A stretch of 64,000 nucleotides of DNA. It comes from Spirometra erinaceieuropaei. Its lineage: Eukaryota; Platyhelminthes; Cestoda; Diphyllobothriidea; Diphyllobothriidae. The stretch spans positions 556,777 through 620,776 of the forward strand of contig CACRXP010000068.1 in the NCBI GenBank assembly GCA_902702965.1. Direction: 5' to 3'. A program made the translations under genes and the position numbers. The first letter of the stretch is position 1; each line of letters opens with the position of its first letter. Shown here piece by piece: positions 22,916 through 33,355 of the stretch. Under the pieces are notes generated by a model. It was not told the DNA's origin. It saw nothing but the letters and a program-made list of their open reading frames with translations, and did no database searches.

Positions 22916-24392
22916 AGATCGAAGCGTCGATTTCCACATCGTGCGTGGTATTTATGCATTAGGTAATAATTTTCACCGACCTGTCATCGTGAAAGAAGAC
23001 CCAATGAACTCGAAACAGTAAAAGCCGTGTGGAATTTGTAAAAGAAGGACTGCACTTCTTTTTACTAAACACAGTCTGCTAAAGCTGGTATTATCAGTCT
23101 AAGACGGGTGTTGAAAGTGGTGGCAGGGATGGCACGCTTTCCATTTTACGGAGTTGGAACTCCCAACAATCCTTTTTCGGGCAATATACTTCAAAACGAA
23201 AATGAAATGCCTGACTCCTGCTTGCTATGTTTAACAAAAAGGTCCAAACCCATCCCCCTTGAAAAAGGACAAATTGCAGCCACTGCGTTATCATCATTCA
23301 TAAGGAGTAATTAACGACCAGTTAAATTCACTGTTTGGTACGATGTGGTAAGGCTCTCAAATAAAGATGAAAACTGCCTGTATATGAGAGGGGAAAATCA
23401 GTTCGATATTGACTTGTTTAAAATAAATACAGGCACTGTTAGCATACACGCATTTAAATATTATTGGCTGTCTTTTCACCAAAGTACTATTACTACAGGT
23501 GCAGAGAGCTTCCGAATATCCTTTAGGTTCTGCTACACGAACTACTTGCAGCTGTTTTACGTAAATAATAATACTGGGTACACAAAGTGAAGGGCTGACG
23601 TTGTAGAGTGCAATACTGCTTAGAAATTAAGTGAAGGAACAGTAATTTAAACGCACAGTATGCTTACATAAATGATAAATATATGAAGATATCATGGCAA
23701 AATGAGGACCATTTCGGTTTTGGATAACAACACTGATCTGCCAGGGCAACGAGTTATTTCGTTGATATTTTAACCATTTTGGTTGCAAAAACGGTCTTAA
23801 AATACCTCGCTTTAACCTGTAATGTCGTCCACGGGTGCCTTCGTAAGTTTGTAAAGGCTGTTAAGATGACCTTTCAGATCATTGCAAAAAGCCCTCACAG
23901 GTTTCATCGAGCAGTGGTATAAACTGTAACGGACAGACTGAAAATTGCAAACGTATGCGTTTTTGGCTGTGTGCTCATACATACCACTCGGTTTTCTGGG
24001 GAAGAAGCAAGGCTCATTGTAAGCAAATACAACACTAGGAACTTAAGAATATCATCGGCGTCTCTGATATGCTCGTATGACTGCTTGCAGTTAAGAGGAG
24101 GCTACAAGTACCTCCACTGGAGATGTGAAGAAAGGCCAGACCAAGGACAAATGAAAGTATGTCAACTAACTTAAGTCTTAGTTAAACTATACATGGCCGC
24201 CATCAATAGGCCGCAGAGCTGACCATATTCTCACAGGAAAATCGATAATTTAAGTAAAGTGATTTTATAGCCGAGTGTTAATAAGCTGCCTCATCGACTT
24301 GCGTAAAAACCATCCCTTTCAAACGGCCTTCGCATTGAATCTTCGTTAGTAATGACACTTAAATTACATTTACTAAGGATTTATTGCCAAAG
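22916..24392. other. Unassigned DNA
   Basis: No gene or repeat recognised. Small frames (23,094-23,297 minus, 23,345-23,590 plus, 23,971-24,174 plus) have no family resemblance. Confidence 0.5.
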
Positions 24393-24394
24393 TA

Positions 24395-25314
24395 CAGTAG
24401 GCGGGCTAACTCATGAAATGTCAGTAGAAATTCCCAAACGCGTCTTCGTTTCGAAAAGATTATTTAATTAGGGTTGTAAAATTAATCATCGGGCAGAATA
24501 ATTCTAAAACATTTCAGTTACCTCAGGTTGCTGGCTATCAAACGGATTTTTTCCGGATGTGTGCAAAAACTATACTCTGTAAAAATGACTACTTAAATAG
24601 CATGCATTCTCGAAGATTTTCGATGCCCTTAAAAATCCCATCATATTTCATGGAAAACATGCGTAAGAATGTTCATTCTCTTAACAATTCGGCTGAAAAA
24701 TTCCCTCTTCCAATTTTATAATTGAAGGAAGGGCATAATACGGTTTTAAAAACTTTTCTAATTTCCGAAAACGTCTGAAATCGACCTACTATTACACTTG
24801 CATTCAGGATTTCCAGACTACAAGCCGTATACGTTCCGCGTACGGAAAAACATGCATTTCTCTACGGTATTGAGAGGAGGCTACATGGGGTTCATAAAAT
24901 TAAGTAATGGATTTGAGTCCTATTGTTAACCTTTCAAGCCTGACGTTTTGTGAACAGCCATTTTGCGGTACTAAAATATCGCACAATTGGAAGCCTTTTT
25001 ACAACCTAATTATACCATTCCTTCGGGTATAAAAATTGAAAGAAGACGTAATTTTCTATCGAAAAAATAAAATAATGAATATTATTACGCATGTTTTCCA
25101 CGAAATATGACTGCACTTTTAAAGGCATCGAAAATAAACGGGAAAAATTCATGCAACCTAAGTGGTCAGTTTTTGCAGTGTGGATTTTACATGCAGCCGA
25201 AAAGACGTTCGTTTGAAAACCGGACGATTAGTTTTAGAATTCTGCATAATTAATCTTTTCGAAACGAAATCGCATTTTGGGATTTCAGTTGACATTTCAT
25301 GAATTAGCCTGTAT
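24395..25314. mobile_element. Foldback element, GGTGGGCTAACTCATGA subfamily
   Basis: Preceded by TA. It starts CAGTAGGCGGGCTAACTCAT and ends GACATTTCATGAATTAGCCT. The mirror halves show the GTTTCGAAAAGATTA block near each end. About 920 bp, no transposase. The right terminus is slightly decayed (TATTAT instead of TACTGTA). Confidence 0.75.
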
Positions 25315-25514
25315 TATAAATGTTCTAAAACACGTCGGCATGTTGATCGAGTTAATGTTCTAGAAAATAAATTTATTAGGACTACCACCTAAGATTCAAC
25401 TTTGTAAAAAGAGTTAAAATGATATTCACCACAGTTCCTTATGTCTCGTAAAATTCAGTTAAAAGCAAACTTCCTTTATTTGAATAGCAGACAACCGTAT
25501 ATATAAGTAATCGT

Positions 25515-25708
25515 TTTTTACAGATAAGTTCTTGCAAAAAGTCGAAAATAAGTTCATTCGAAAGCCAACAGCTTGAATTAACTGAAATATTTTAGAATTA
25601 GTTTGCACAATGTTTAGTTTTACAATCCTGCTTAAATACTCGTTTCGAAACGAAAACGCATTCCGGAATTTCGTTTGACATTTAAGAAATGAGCGCACTT
25701 ACTGGACA
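25515..25708 (+). mobile_element. Foldback right-end fragment
   Basis: It matches only the right arm of the same subfamily (TTCATTCGAAAGCCAACAG ... GTTTCGAAACGAAAACGCAT ... TTGACATTTAAG). The left half is missing. Confidence 0.6.
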
Positions 25709-25921
25709 TGCTGTATGATCCACATTACTTACAGCATGGGTACTAGCTACAAACTCAGAAACCTGTTTGTAGTATCCATGTGGCTCGATTAAAAGCCGTC
25801 ACTACTACTGAAAACTGTCAGCATTGAAATGCTAGTGGTGGTCACGGTAGGTCTTGGAGTTGTTCAGCTACATTTAAAAGTTAGCAGGCGTTAAACACGA
25901 ACACTAATTGTTTCTAGGCAG

Positions 25922-26168
25922 AATGGTATTACCGACAAAGACGTCCGTCAGTCACTCCCAATCCTGAAATGTGGAAAATCCGAAGCTCGATCCCGAGGCT
26001 TATAAGTCGGAAATGGCCATTCCAGTCTGCCCTGTCTTTGTCGGTAATAACATGCTGTCTATATCATGCGCCGCTCTGCGGCTGCTGGTTGGGATCGCGA
26101 GAGAGCCCGTAAGGCATAACGCGACAAGCGAGTTGCGTAGAAAGTATCGCTGAGCGCCCCGATTCGAT
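25922..26168. mobile_element. HHR-SINE, two partial copies facing outward
   Basis: 25,922-26,000 is minus-strand SINE sequence (its GTCTTTG.CGGTAAT and CCACATTTC blocks are reversed). From about 26,001 the plus strand resumes with GGAAATGGCCATTCCAGTCT and runs through the GCGGCTGCTGGTTGGG tail to about 26,168. The join falls at the ribozyme, whose CUGANGA side is lost. The geometry copies the outward PLE pairs in this window. Confidence 0.65.
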
Positions 26169-26334
26169 CTCCGTTTCTCTTTGAATACTTTATCTAATCA
26201 AGCTCGAACCTTCGATTCCTGATATAAAACAAGTAAATTTTACACAAAAATATGATTTTTTGACAGCGAGAAAGCGAACAAGTCAGGTAAATCGAAATGG
26301 GCAAGTACATGGTTACCCTTTTGGAGCAAAACGG

Positions 26335-27262
26335 TGAGGACATACTTGTGTGAGATTGTAACAGTGGTTATCATATAGCATAATCCTATAAGATTTTGGA
26401 GTAGCTGAGATGTTTGTTTCTGAATGCTCTTCATTTCGATCTCCTGTAAAAAAGCACAGTATAAAAATGACAGCTTAAACAGCACGCATTCTTCGCGTTG
26501 ATTTTCGTTCGTCTTTTAATATTTAATATATTGTATAGAACGCATACACGAAAATATGCTTTCTTTAACTCATTGGCAAAAAATCACTCTGTCTTCAGAC
26601 TTCCTGCTCACAAAGGTTATATTTAGGTTTTTAAAAACTTTTCTTATTCTCGATAATTCTGAGCCAAATCAGCCGCTGCATTAGCGTTAACCGGTTTCAA
26701 TTTACAATGTGTATGCTTTCCGCGCATGGAAAATCCTATAATCCTCTATGCCTTTAAGAAGATGTCGTGTAGAGTTCATGAAATACTGCAATAGATGCGG
26801 ACTTTGATTCATCTTCGTGGAGAGCATCGATAAACTCACAAGTACGATGCTATATGGATTACGATCACACAGCCTTAAAATTAAAAAGTAAGAACATTTT
26901 TTAAACCGAAGGGTACCGTTTCGTCGAGAGTAAAATGCGGAGACGATGTGATTTTTACCGAATGCGTAGAATAAAGCACATTGTCATACAGGCATTCCAT
27001 AAAATATATTTAAATTGAGAAGACCAACGAAAATCAACGCGTAAAATACATGCTTCTTATGTTGCAACTTTTTAGAGAGTGCGATTTTTACCGGAGAAGG
27101 AAATGAGGTGTATTTAGAAGCAAACATCCTGGCGAGTCCGAAATAATATGGGATTATGCCGCGTGAAAATTCATATTACAACACCACAAGACTAATCCTT
27201 CGTAATCGAAAACGCATTTCACAATGTCGGACAAACATTTCATGAGATCGATCACTCACTGT
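26335..27262. mobile_element. Foldback element, left end truncated
   Basis: The right end reads ATGAGATCGATCACTCACTG followed by TTACC, matching the 13.96- and 16.2-kb subfamily. The left arm starts inside (CATATAGCATAATCCTATA), so the outer left terminus is missing or decayed. No transposase. Confidence 0.65.
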
Positions 27263-27434
27263 TACCTGGGATATGACCACAATGCTGGACATTTCATCAA
27301 AATTACAACTGCATTAGTGTGGATGAAATTCCACGCTTTCTTTAAAAATAACAAACGCATATGAGGTTTTAATGACCGACACCGAACTTCCCGGAATCTG
27401 TTCATGATCTCCTCTAAGAATTCAAGTCGTCCGA

Positions 27435-29278
27435 AGACGAAGTGGCGAGCATACCTAGCTTTCGACAAATTCTCCTCGGGCAAGTACAGTTATATAGGAA
27501 TGGGGTAGAAAATAAACATGTCGGCGACAAGGGAAATCGATAAACGTTTTCCATAAAACACGTGCGGGGTGTGGGAATGTGGCGGAGTGGGGGGGAGGGG
27601 TAATAGTAGTCATTGTCAGGGGCGGGGTGAGAGCGGAAGTGGGCGGGGGGATTGCACCGTTAGTCGACCTTCGACCACTGTACGCGCGGAGCCTGAACGT
27701 GGTTCTTCTGTGCGCATAAGATTGGCTTTCATAACCTAGTGGCGGCCGCTTCCGCTGTCGCTAACAGACGCTGGCCTAGTAGCTTAAGGTAGCTCGATGG
27801 GACCTTATAAATCACACGAAAAGCTTCGTTGGGGTCCAGACGATATCCGGAATCGATAATATGCGCGAGAATGTTGCTGCTTATACTCCTTGGTTTCGCC
27901 ATTTCCCAGCCATGCCGGGAGGTATAACCGTAATTTCTTGGATAAGCGCCGACTCGTGCGACCAACATAACCTGTTCCACAGGAGCAAATGAAGGAATAC
28001 ATGCACATTGAGGTGGTCTGCGGTGGCAACTTATCCTTACCTTCTCCGCGTTAAATAGGGTTAGTAGAGAATGATAATCGAACCCTTGCTGCTGGAAAGG
28101 TTTGCGAGACAACTTGATCAAGGCGTCTCCTTAGGAGTTCACCTGCCGCGTCTTCTTGGAAAGAGATATGAGGAACAAACTTTTCTTTTCAACGGTCGGT
28201 GTGGCGGGTTTGATCAGTCTTTCGGCAATGTTCTTTGCAATGAACCTGTGAGAATATCCGTTTTCTCAAAGGAACTCCTAGATTTTTCTGAGCTCCTCCT
28301 CGATGCTATCTGTTGAGCAAATTTCTCCTGCTCTTTGTGCCAAACATCGGACTATATTTCGCTCTTGTTGAAGGGGTACGAAACTGGTAATGTTCGTGTA
28401 TTGTCCAGACCAGGTTTTCTTCCGATAAACGCTTCTTCGGGCACTCCCGTCAGATCTCCTGCTTAGAAGAACATCTAAGAAAGGGAGCAAACCTGCCGAT
28501 TCGATCTTCAGCGAGAATTTGATCGACGAATTTGCCTGATTTGCCGCATCAAAGAGGGTAGCTACGTCGGTTTCTGAAGTGGCAATTGCAAAGATATCGT
28601 CAACATAGCGACCGTAATGGTTAAGTTTATAGATCTGATCGCTTAGTTGGAATCTCTCTAATTTGCCCATAAAGACATCGGCTAGGAGAGGTCCAAGGGG
28701 TGAGTCCATAGTAACGCCGTCTACTTGTCTTTAGAGTTGGTTGTCGAACAGGACCTGCATTTTTAATTGAGTGTAGCTGACGAAATCTTGTCTTTCGTCG
28801 TCTGTCAGGGTGCATAGGACGGCTGTGCGTTGACACACGTGACGCTTAAGTTCTTCTAACTTTACGAGGGTACTTTCGAGTTCATTCTTTTCAGAGTTTC
28901 TGTGGAACGAACTGTACGGCTACGCCGCAGCGCTCTCCAGTGGTTTAGATATTCGTTTCTCTCAATGCATTTCCGGATAAAGTTGGCCATAACTTTCGCC
29001 TCCACAAGCTTATTATTGAAACGTAGGTACCCATTGAGTGCCCTTAAAATCCCTCAACTCCCCCGCGCACTTCCGCTCTCACCCCGCACCTGACAATGAC
29101 TACTATTCCGCCCCCCGCCTCCGCCACATTCTCACACCCCGTCTGTGTTTTAAGGAGAACTTTTATCGATTTCTCTTATTGCTGACATATTTTTCTTCTA
29201 CCATGTTCCCATATAACTGTACTGGCCCGACCAGAATTTTTCGAAAGCTACGTATGCTCGCTACCTCGAATTCAGGTT
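27435..29278 (-). mobile_element. Family-2 PLE bounded by inverted tail repeats
   Basis: 27,435-27,650 and 29,060-29,278 are inverted copies of about 210 bp (matching GCGAGCATAC.TAGCTTTCGA, ATCGATAAA.GTT and GTCATTGTCAGG.GCGGGGTGAGAGCGGAAG). Between them lies a minus-strand PLE with RT, linker and GIY-YIG. The left repeat sits where the 3' tail should be, and the right repeat is an inverted copy of that tail at the 5' side. This resembles the inverted-LTR arrangement known for Penelope elements. A closely related structure is at 52.5-53.7 kb. No hammerhead core was found. Confidence 0.8.
27729..29055 (-). pseudogene. PLE RT / GIY-YIG relic, family 2
   Basis: Reading on the minus strand from 29,055: LNGYLRFNNKLVEAKVMANF and ERNEYLNHW (region before the RT palm), then MDSPLGPLLADVFMGKLE and GRYVDDIF (intact catalytic YVDD), FLDVLLSRRSDGS and RKKTWSGQYTNI. 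After a stop near 28,278 the thumb and linker follow in other frames. The endonuclease shows MYSFICSCGTGYVGRTSRRL, with CSC cysteines and YVG, then LPAWLGNGETKEY, but the expected R..EH catalytic region reads KKLRLYLP. RT motifs are well kept and the nuclease is damaged. There are frame breaks at several points. Same lineage as the copy at 5.2-6.5 kb. Confidence 0.85.
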
Positions 29279-29687
29279 GTATATATCCAGCATTAGTGGT
29301 ATTTGATTTGTGTGGTTTACCGGCAGATAGTGGCTTTAATCTACTTGGAAATCACAGTCTCTTGTCTTGCAGTGAATGGGATGCCACCGGTGCGATAACG
29401 AACTTTCAGGCGTTTATGTGAATATCACCATGGTCCACTTACTCCTTTTATGGGTCTTATTGAGTACTAAACCCAAACCGTGTGTATAAATATTCCATAT
29501 AAGGTATGTCCCCCAGCACAGGCTATTCACGGAAAGGCAAGAGGGCCACGATTAAATTTCGTAAGTGCTGACTGATATCTTAAAGGCTCATCATGTTCAC
29601 ATGAGACGTCTTAAAATAACGCAAACCTATATGGTGATTCATAGATGTTTTGGCATATTTTGGATAATGCATGTTAACTCAACTGTC

Positions 29688-29792
29688 AAAAACTCGACGC
29701 GTCGATGGGATTCTAATCCACAACAGCAACGGGGAAGGCCTCAGCATAGTCAACGCTCTAGGCATCTGAGCTACGAGGCCCATCGGGAAGGC
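29688..29792 (-). mobile_element. tRNA-like SINE head (left-arm copy)
   Basis: The minus strand reads GGGCCTCGTAGCTCAGATGC (A-box like) and, about 50 nt later, GTGGATTAGAATCCCATC (B-box like, one base off GGTTCGAATCC type). The right-arm partner at 42,431 keeps GGATTCGAATCC. It is probably a SINE head or tRNA pseudogene, not a working tRNA, because I cannot fold a full cloverleaf. Confidence 0.5.
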
Positions 29793-30689
29793 GTTAGTTT
29801 AAGCGCTTTTGGATCAAGTTACCCGCCCAACCTACTGCTACGTCTGGAATAAATCAAATCTGACACAGTAAGCTGACCTCCCACACTGAGTTTTCAAATG
29901 AATCTACCTAGAATCCACCAGATGTCTACCAGGCTCACGTGATTCATAGGTGTTGGGGCAGATTTGGTGTAACGCATATTGACTCGGCGCCACGGGGTAA
30001 TTATGACTAACAATAATTTTTTTATCTCGTACTTAGGGCCAATTCTAATCGTTGAAAGCATATTTGCATAATGGAAATTTGCACCTCAAACTACCAGAAG
30101 TCAAGTGACCTGTAAACCCAGGCCGTAAGTCGTCGGATTTTAAACCTCGGTTAAATAAATTTTGGTTCCAAAGGGGTTCATTCAGCAATGCCTAAATTAA
30201 CATGCATCTCACATCAAGTATGCATGAGGTAGCAGAATTCCTGTCTCTATGGGAAAATTGCAGAGAGACGGATCAAGCTTTTACAGCCAAAAATTACACC
30301 TACCAGAGTGACTACTTTTTTAGATCGACGAGGGTGTTACTTAAGACTGCGATTTGGGAGGGAGTTCCGTTTATAACCCTATACTTGGAACTTAAAACAG
30401 ACTGTTTAGGTGACAGAAAAGGACTAATCGCGACGGCAGATAGCGGCTTTAACATACTTGGAAATTACCACCTCTTGTCTCTCAGTAATGCGTCTAGCCA
30501 CTTCCAAAACATCCTGGCTACACAGCATGACATCTGGGAACATCGGCTGCTGTTCAGTTTAGGGTTTCTGGGGGTGGGGGGAAGGCCTGCCGAAACAAAT
30601 TAGCAGAGGGATGTGGACTTTATGATCTCCATCCTACTGGATGCAATCCTAAATCTGAGTCCGTCTGAAGAGGAAATTCACACAGTACC

Positions 30690-30997
30690 TGGCTTGTCAC
30701 GGGGAGGGGGAAGGGGGACGACATCGAGATCTCAGTACTTGTGTTGTTAGCCGCCTTCCTGTTGACCGTTGTTCCCAGTTTACCAACTGTTGCGGCTTTT
30801 CCTCCTTCGCCGCAAATTCTAGGGATGGGAAGACCGTGTTTTGCAAATTGCAAAGGAGCATTCTCATGTTCCTTCTGACAGTAACAAACGTGCCGTCGAC
30901 ATAACGGCGCCAAAGCGCGTACATTTTGATGGAAGACGGTCATTTCTGGGGTAGGGAGGATCAGCGCTACCATTAAATCTTGAGAGCGCAGAGTCAC
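30690..30997 (-). pseudogene. PLE RT relic in left arm
   Basis: The minus strand reads ALILPTPEMTVFHQNV, then in the next frame YALWRRYVDGTFVTVRRN and NTVFPSLEFAAKEE. This is the RT catalytic box and following strand with the second catalytic aspartate replaced (YVDG). The right-arm copy carries the same YVDG, so the change predates the duplication. Flanking RT motifs are lost. Confidence 0.65.
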
Positions 30998-31787
30998 CCC
31001 ATGACCCCTGCAGATCTGCTCTTAAGTTTCTGCGCCAAAAGGTGTACCGGCAGTAATTAGGCAGTCATTTGCATCTAAAGAGACTTGAGATGCTTTGAAA
31101 CAAAAGAAAAAATGGTGTATTTCCACGAATAATTAATATAAGTACGAATGTGTGAGATCATTTTAGGAAACGTCGATTGTCTCGCTTCAGTCTCAACAGC
31201 TGCAGTCAGGGACCGGATTGAATTCAAGGCAAGCAAGAGTTGTCTTCTCAAGACGGAAAATGATCCAATGCAAATTTCTCAGTCTTGTTTGAGTGGGTTG
31301 TGGCATATAGTATGGACAAGGTTGGAGTCGATCTTTAAATGGGTGATACAGAACATGCGGTAGATGCGCTAGCCCGTGGAATGTTAACCAAAATTCTGAA
31401 ATGCGTTTTCAACTTGAAAAGACTACTTAAGCAGGTTTGTAATATTAATTACCACGCAGCGTAATCCCAAGATAATTCAGTAACTTCAAGGTGCTGGCTT
31501 TTGAACAAACTTTCTCTGGCTGTCCGCATAAACAACACTCCGTAAAAATTACTACTTCAGTAGCAGTATGAATACTCCTAATTGATTTTTGGTGCCCTCA
31601 TAAATTCAAGCGCACTCCACAGAAAAAAAAACATGCATAAACATATTCGTTGGCTAACGTTTCTGGTAGAAGTGACCGAATCATCTTGGGACTATGCTGT
31701 ACGGTGATTAATATGACAACTATACTTAAGTAATCCTTTCTAGTCGAAAAAGCATTTCAGCATTGCCAATAGAAGCGAAGAGACGAG

Positions 31788-32338
31788 TTGCACACAGGCC
31801 CGAAGCAATTATCAGGCGTCAGTTGATGAAACCAAAAGACCCACTGCCACGGCAAGAAACGTCTGGAATCGTTTATTGGATCTGGTGCAGCTATGGACAA
31901 AGCAACTACGTTGGAGAAACCGGAAGACAACCCCAAACGCGAATGGCCGAACACGCTGCAGCGGTGCGGAGAAATGATGCCAGTTCTCAAGTTGCGGCTC
32001 ATTCGACGGGTTCCGCCCACACATTCAAATTTGACGAGTCCGAAATTCTCTCAAGAGGTGCCGACCGCGTGGGCCAGGGGCTGCTTGAGTCATGGTTTAC
32101 TGGCCCCCAGTCTATTAACAAGCGCAATGATCTTCGCATTCAATACACCGTGCTGAGACTTCGTCTAGGCAGAGTAATTGGCCACGAGGGGAGCGCACAG
32201 GTGAACGCTCGTCCCAACAACCGGGTCAGCGCGTCAAATGGTCAAGCAATCATCACACCAACATCCAAAGCACGTGATGAAATTGCAGCAATTAACGACG
32301 CGAAAGTCGGCCATCACGCCACGTGCTACGATCCCTGA
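31788..32338 (+). pseudogene. PLE GIY-YIG endonuclease fragment, open frame
   Basis: The frame is open for about 185 codons to the stop at 32,336-32,338. An ATG at 31,763 opens it but lies in the TSD and is not the native start. Order: VAHRPEAIIRRQLMKPKDPL (linker end), GIVYWIWCSYGQSNYVGETG (GIY and YIG elements), RMAEH with the catalytic-type Arg and Glu, SSQVAAHSTGSAHTFKFDE, LLESWFTGPQSINKRND and LRLRLGRVIGH. The nuclease half has all expected motif residues. The RT is missing through 5' truncation, so it cannot act alone. Only one of the two zinc-ligand-type cysteines after the GIY strand is present, as in the other ACGU-class copies. Confidence 0.8.
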
Positions 32339-32395
32339 TGAAGGGGAGGGGGCCGTGAATATTCATAGGTATGCGGTAGCATGGCTACTGCATCC

Positions 32396-32403
32396 TATAA
32401 ATA
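32396..32403 (+). promoter_or_regulatory. TATA-like box in PLE tail
   Basis: TATAAATA, 51 nt before the CTGATGA of the hammerhead. The same box-to-ribozyme spacing recurs in the 8.8-, 43.4- and 60.5-kb copies, so it is probably a conserved Pol II promoter element inside the tail. Confidence 0.6.
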
Positions 32404-32436
32404 CTGCAGCCGCAAGTGCATGGACCACCCTTATCT

Positions 32437-32492
32437 GCTTATGTCTCTGATGATGGATTCGAGCAGGAATCCGAAACGTCAGGCTAATAAAG
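32437..32492 (+). ncRNA. Hammerhead ribozyme, ACGU class, intact core
   Basis: Core CTGATGA (32,447-32,453), stem II GGATTC/GAATCC (32,455-32,460 with 32,467-32,472), GAAA (32,473-32,476), self-complementary stem III ACGU, predicted cleavage after the C at 32,480. Stem I pairs GTCT with AGGC (one G-U), and CTTAT with ATAAAG across an internal loop, as in type-I hammerheads. The two-base-pair-plus stem III would work best as a dimer. One extra U sits between the first core box and stem II, which may lower activity. Confidence 0.8.
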
Positions 32493-33355
32493 TTCTTGTC
32501 CCGGCTCTCGTGTCTTCTTCAAAAAAGCATTTCAGCATCTCGGTTAACATTTCACGAGTTAGCACATCTACCGTACGCGTCTGCAAATCGTGGCGGTCAT
32601 GGAAATATTAATGGGATTATACGGGGAAGATGAAGTCAGGGTGAATGCCATTGGCTCACAAAATGATTTTAGGTTGGACCAAGCAAGTCGTGCTGGCTGA
32701 CTAATCTGTTGCGATTTGGGATCCAGCCATCTGATGGCATCTGCGGTTTGGGCATCTTTTGGATAACACGCAGGACTGTTCCCATTGAAGTGCCCAGGTA
32801 GTCGGGTTCTCTTTGAGTCTTTTCATGGACTGTTCTCATGCTTAGTTTAACAGAAAATGATACAAGTGTAACTGTCGTTGTTCGTAAATCTTTCGAGCCG
32901 GCAAATTAGAATTACTGTGCATCACAGGGAACCAAATCCTTCCAAGGGAAGTTTTTAAACGATCTATTTGGAGGCAGTGTACGTCCCTCGAACTTGTCTC
33001 CAATCTCACAGATGACCTCACTCGCATTGAATGCTAGCCTGCTGTGCTACATCATTTTATAGGAAGCCTCCCAGACTATTTATTCTTCCTGAGGTAAGTG
33101 TGATAAGCCTTCAGAGACAATGGAGTTAATCCCTTGTAATGACGGCATTTCATGGGAACATTTGAGGCAACAATAAGTTGTGGGATGCAACAACTAATCG
33201 GAGCTAGCCTGTGGACCCTACCATTCGTTTGATGGTGGTATAGGAGGCATTCTGTTTGGGGCGCGATAATTAAGCAATGGACAAAAAGTAATTTTTAAAT
33301 GATAACAGACTTTGAATAAAGCGCCGCTAGCGAAGGGAGCTTTCAAACAACGGGA

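Larger units (their letters stand above)
31764..32521 (+). mobile_element. PLE insertion with intact-looking hammerhead, 17-bp TSD
   Basis: A 758-bp insertion flanked by perfect 17-bp repeats AAAAAGCATTTCAGCAT (31,747-31,763 and 32,522-32,538). The right arm of the large inverted repeat has no insertion here, so the empty site is known. It starts with a 17-nt reversed piece of its own 3' terminus (31,771-31,787, AGAAGCGAAGAGACGAG), then plus-strand linker, GIY-YIG and C-terminal coding sequence, a TATAAATA box (32,396-32,403), a full HHR and a short tail. This is the best-preserved HHR-class PLE fragment in the window. Confidence 0.9.
31356..32577. mobile_element. Short foldback (about 450 bp) interrupted by a PLE
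   Basis: The left end is GCGGTAGATGCGCTAGCCCG and the right end CGAGTTAGCACATCTACCGT. Removing the PLE (31,764-32,521) and one TSD copy restores a short foldback like the right-arm partner at 40,390-40,830. Same subfamily ends as the longer copy at 54,475-55,467. Confidence 0.75.
29371..33355 (+). repeat. Large inverted repeat, left arm
   Basis: This segment is the reverse complement of 39,484-42,846. Pairings I checked: 29,371 with 42,846, 29,690-29,790 with 42,431-42,518, 30,365-30,420 with about 41,790-41,850 (one difference in roughly 60 positions), 30,700-30,995 with 41,190-41,490, 32,640-32,870 with 40,100-40,330, and 33,300-33,350 with 39,490-39,560. The arm contains a tRNA-like SINE, a PLE RT relic, a foldback and (left arm only) a later PLE insertion at 31,764-32,521. 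Excluding that insertion the arms are of similar length (about 3.2 and 3.36 kb). Confidence 0.85.

Noticed and set aside
30202..30603. 133-codon open frame with a counterpart in the other arm
   Set aside because: It is conserved only because the arms are duplicates. The right-arm version starts differently and carries changes without codon-position bias that I can see, and no family matches.
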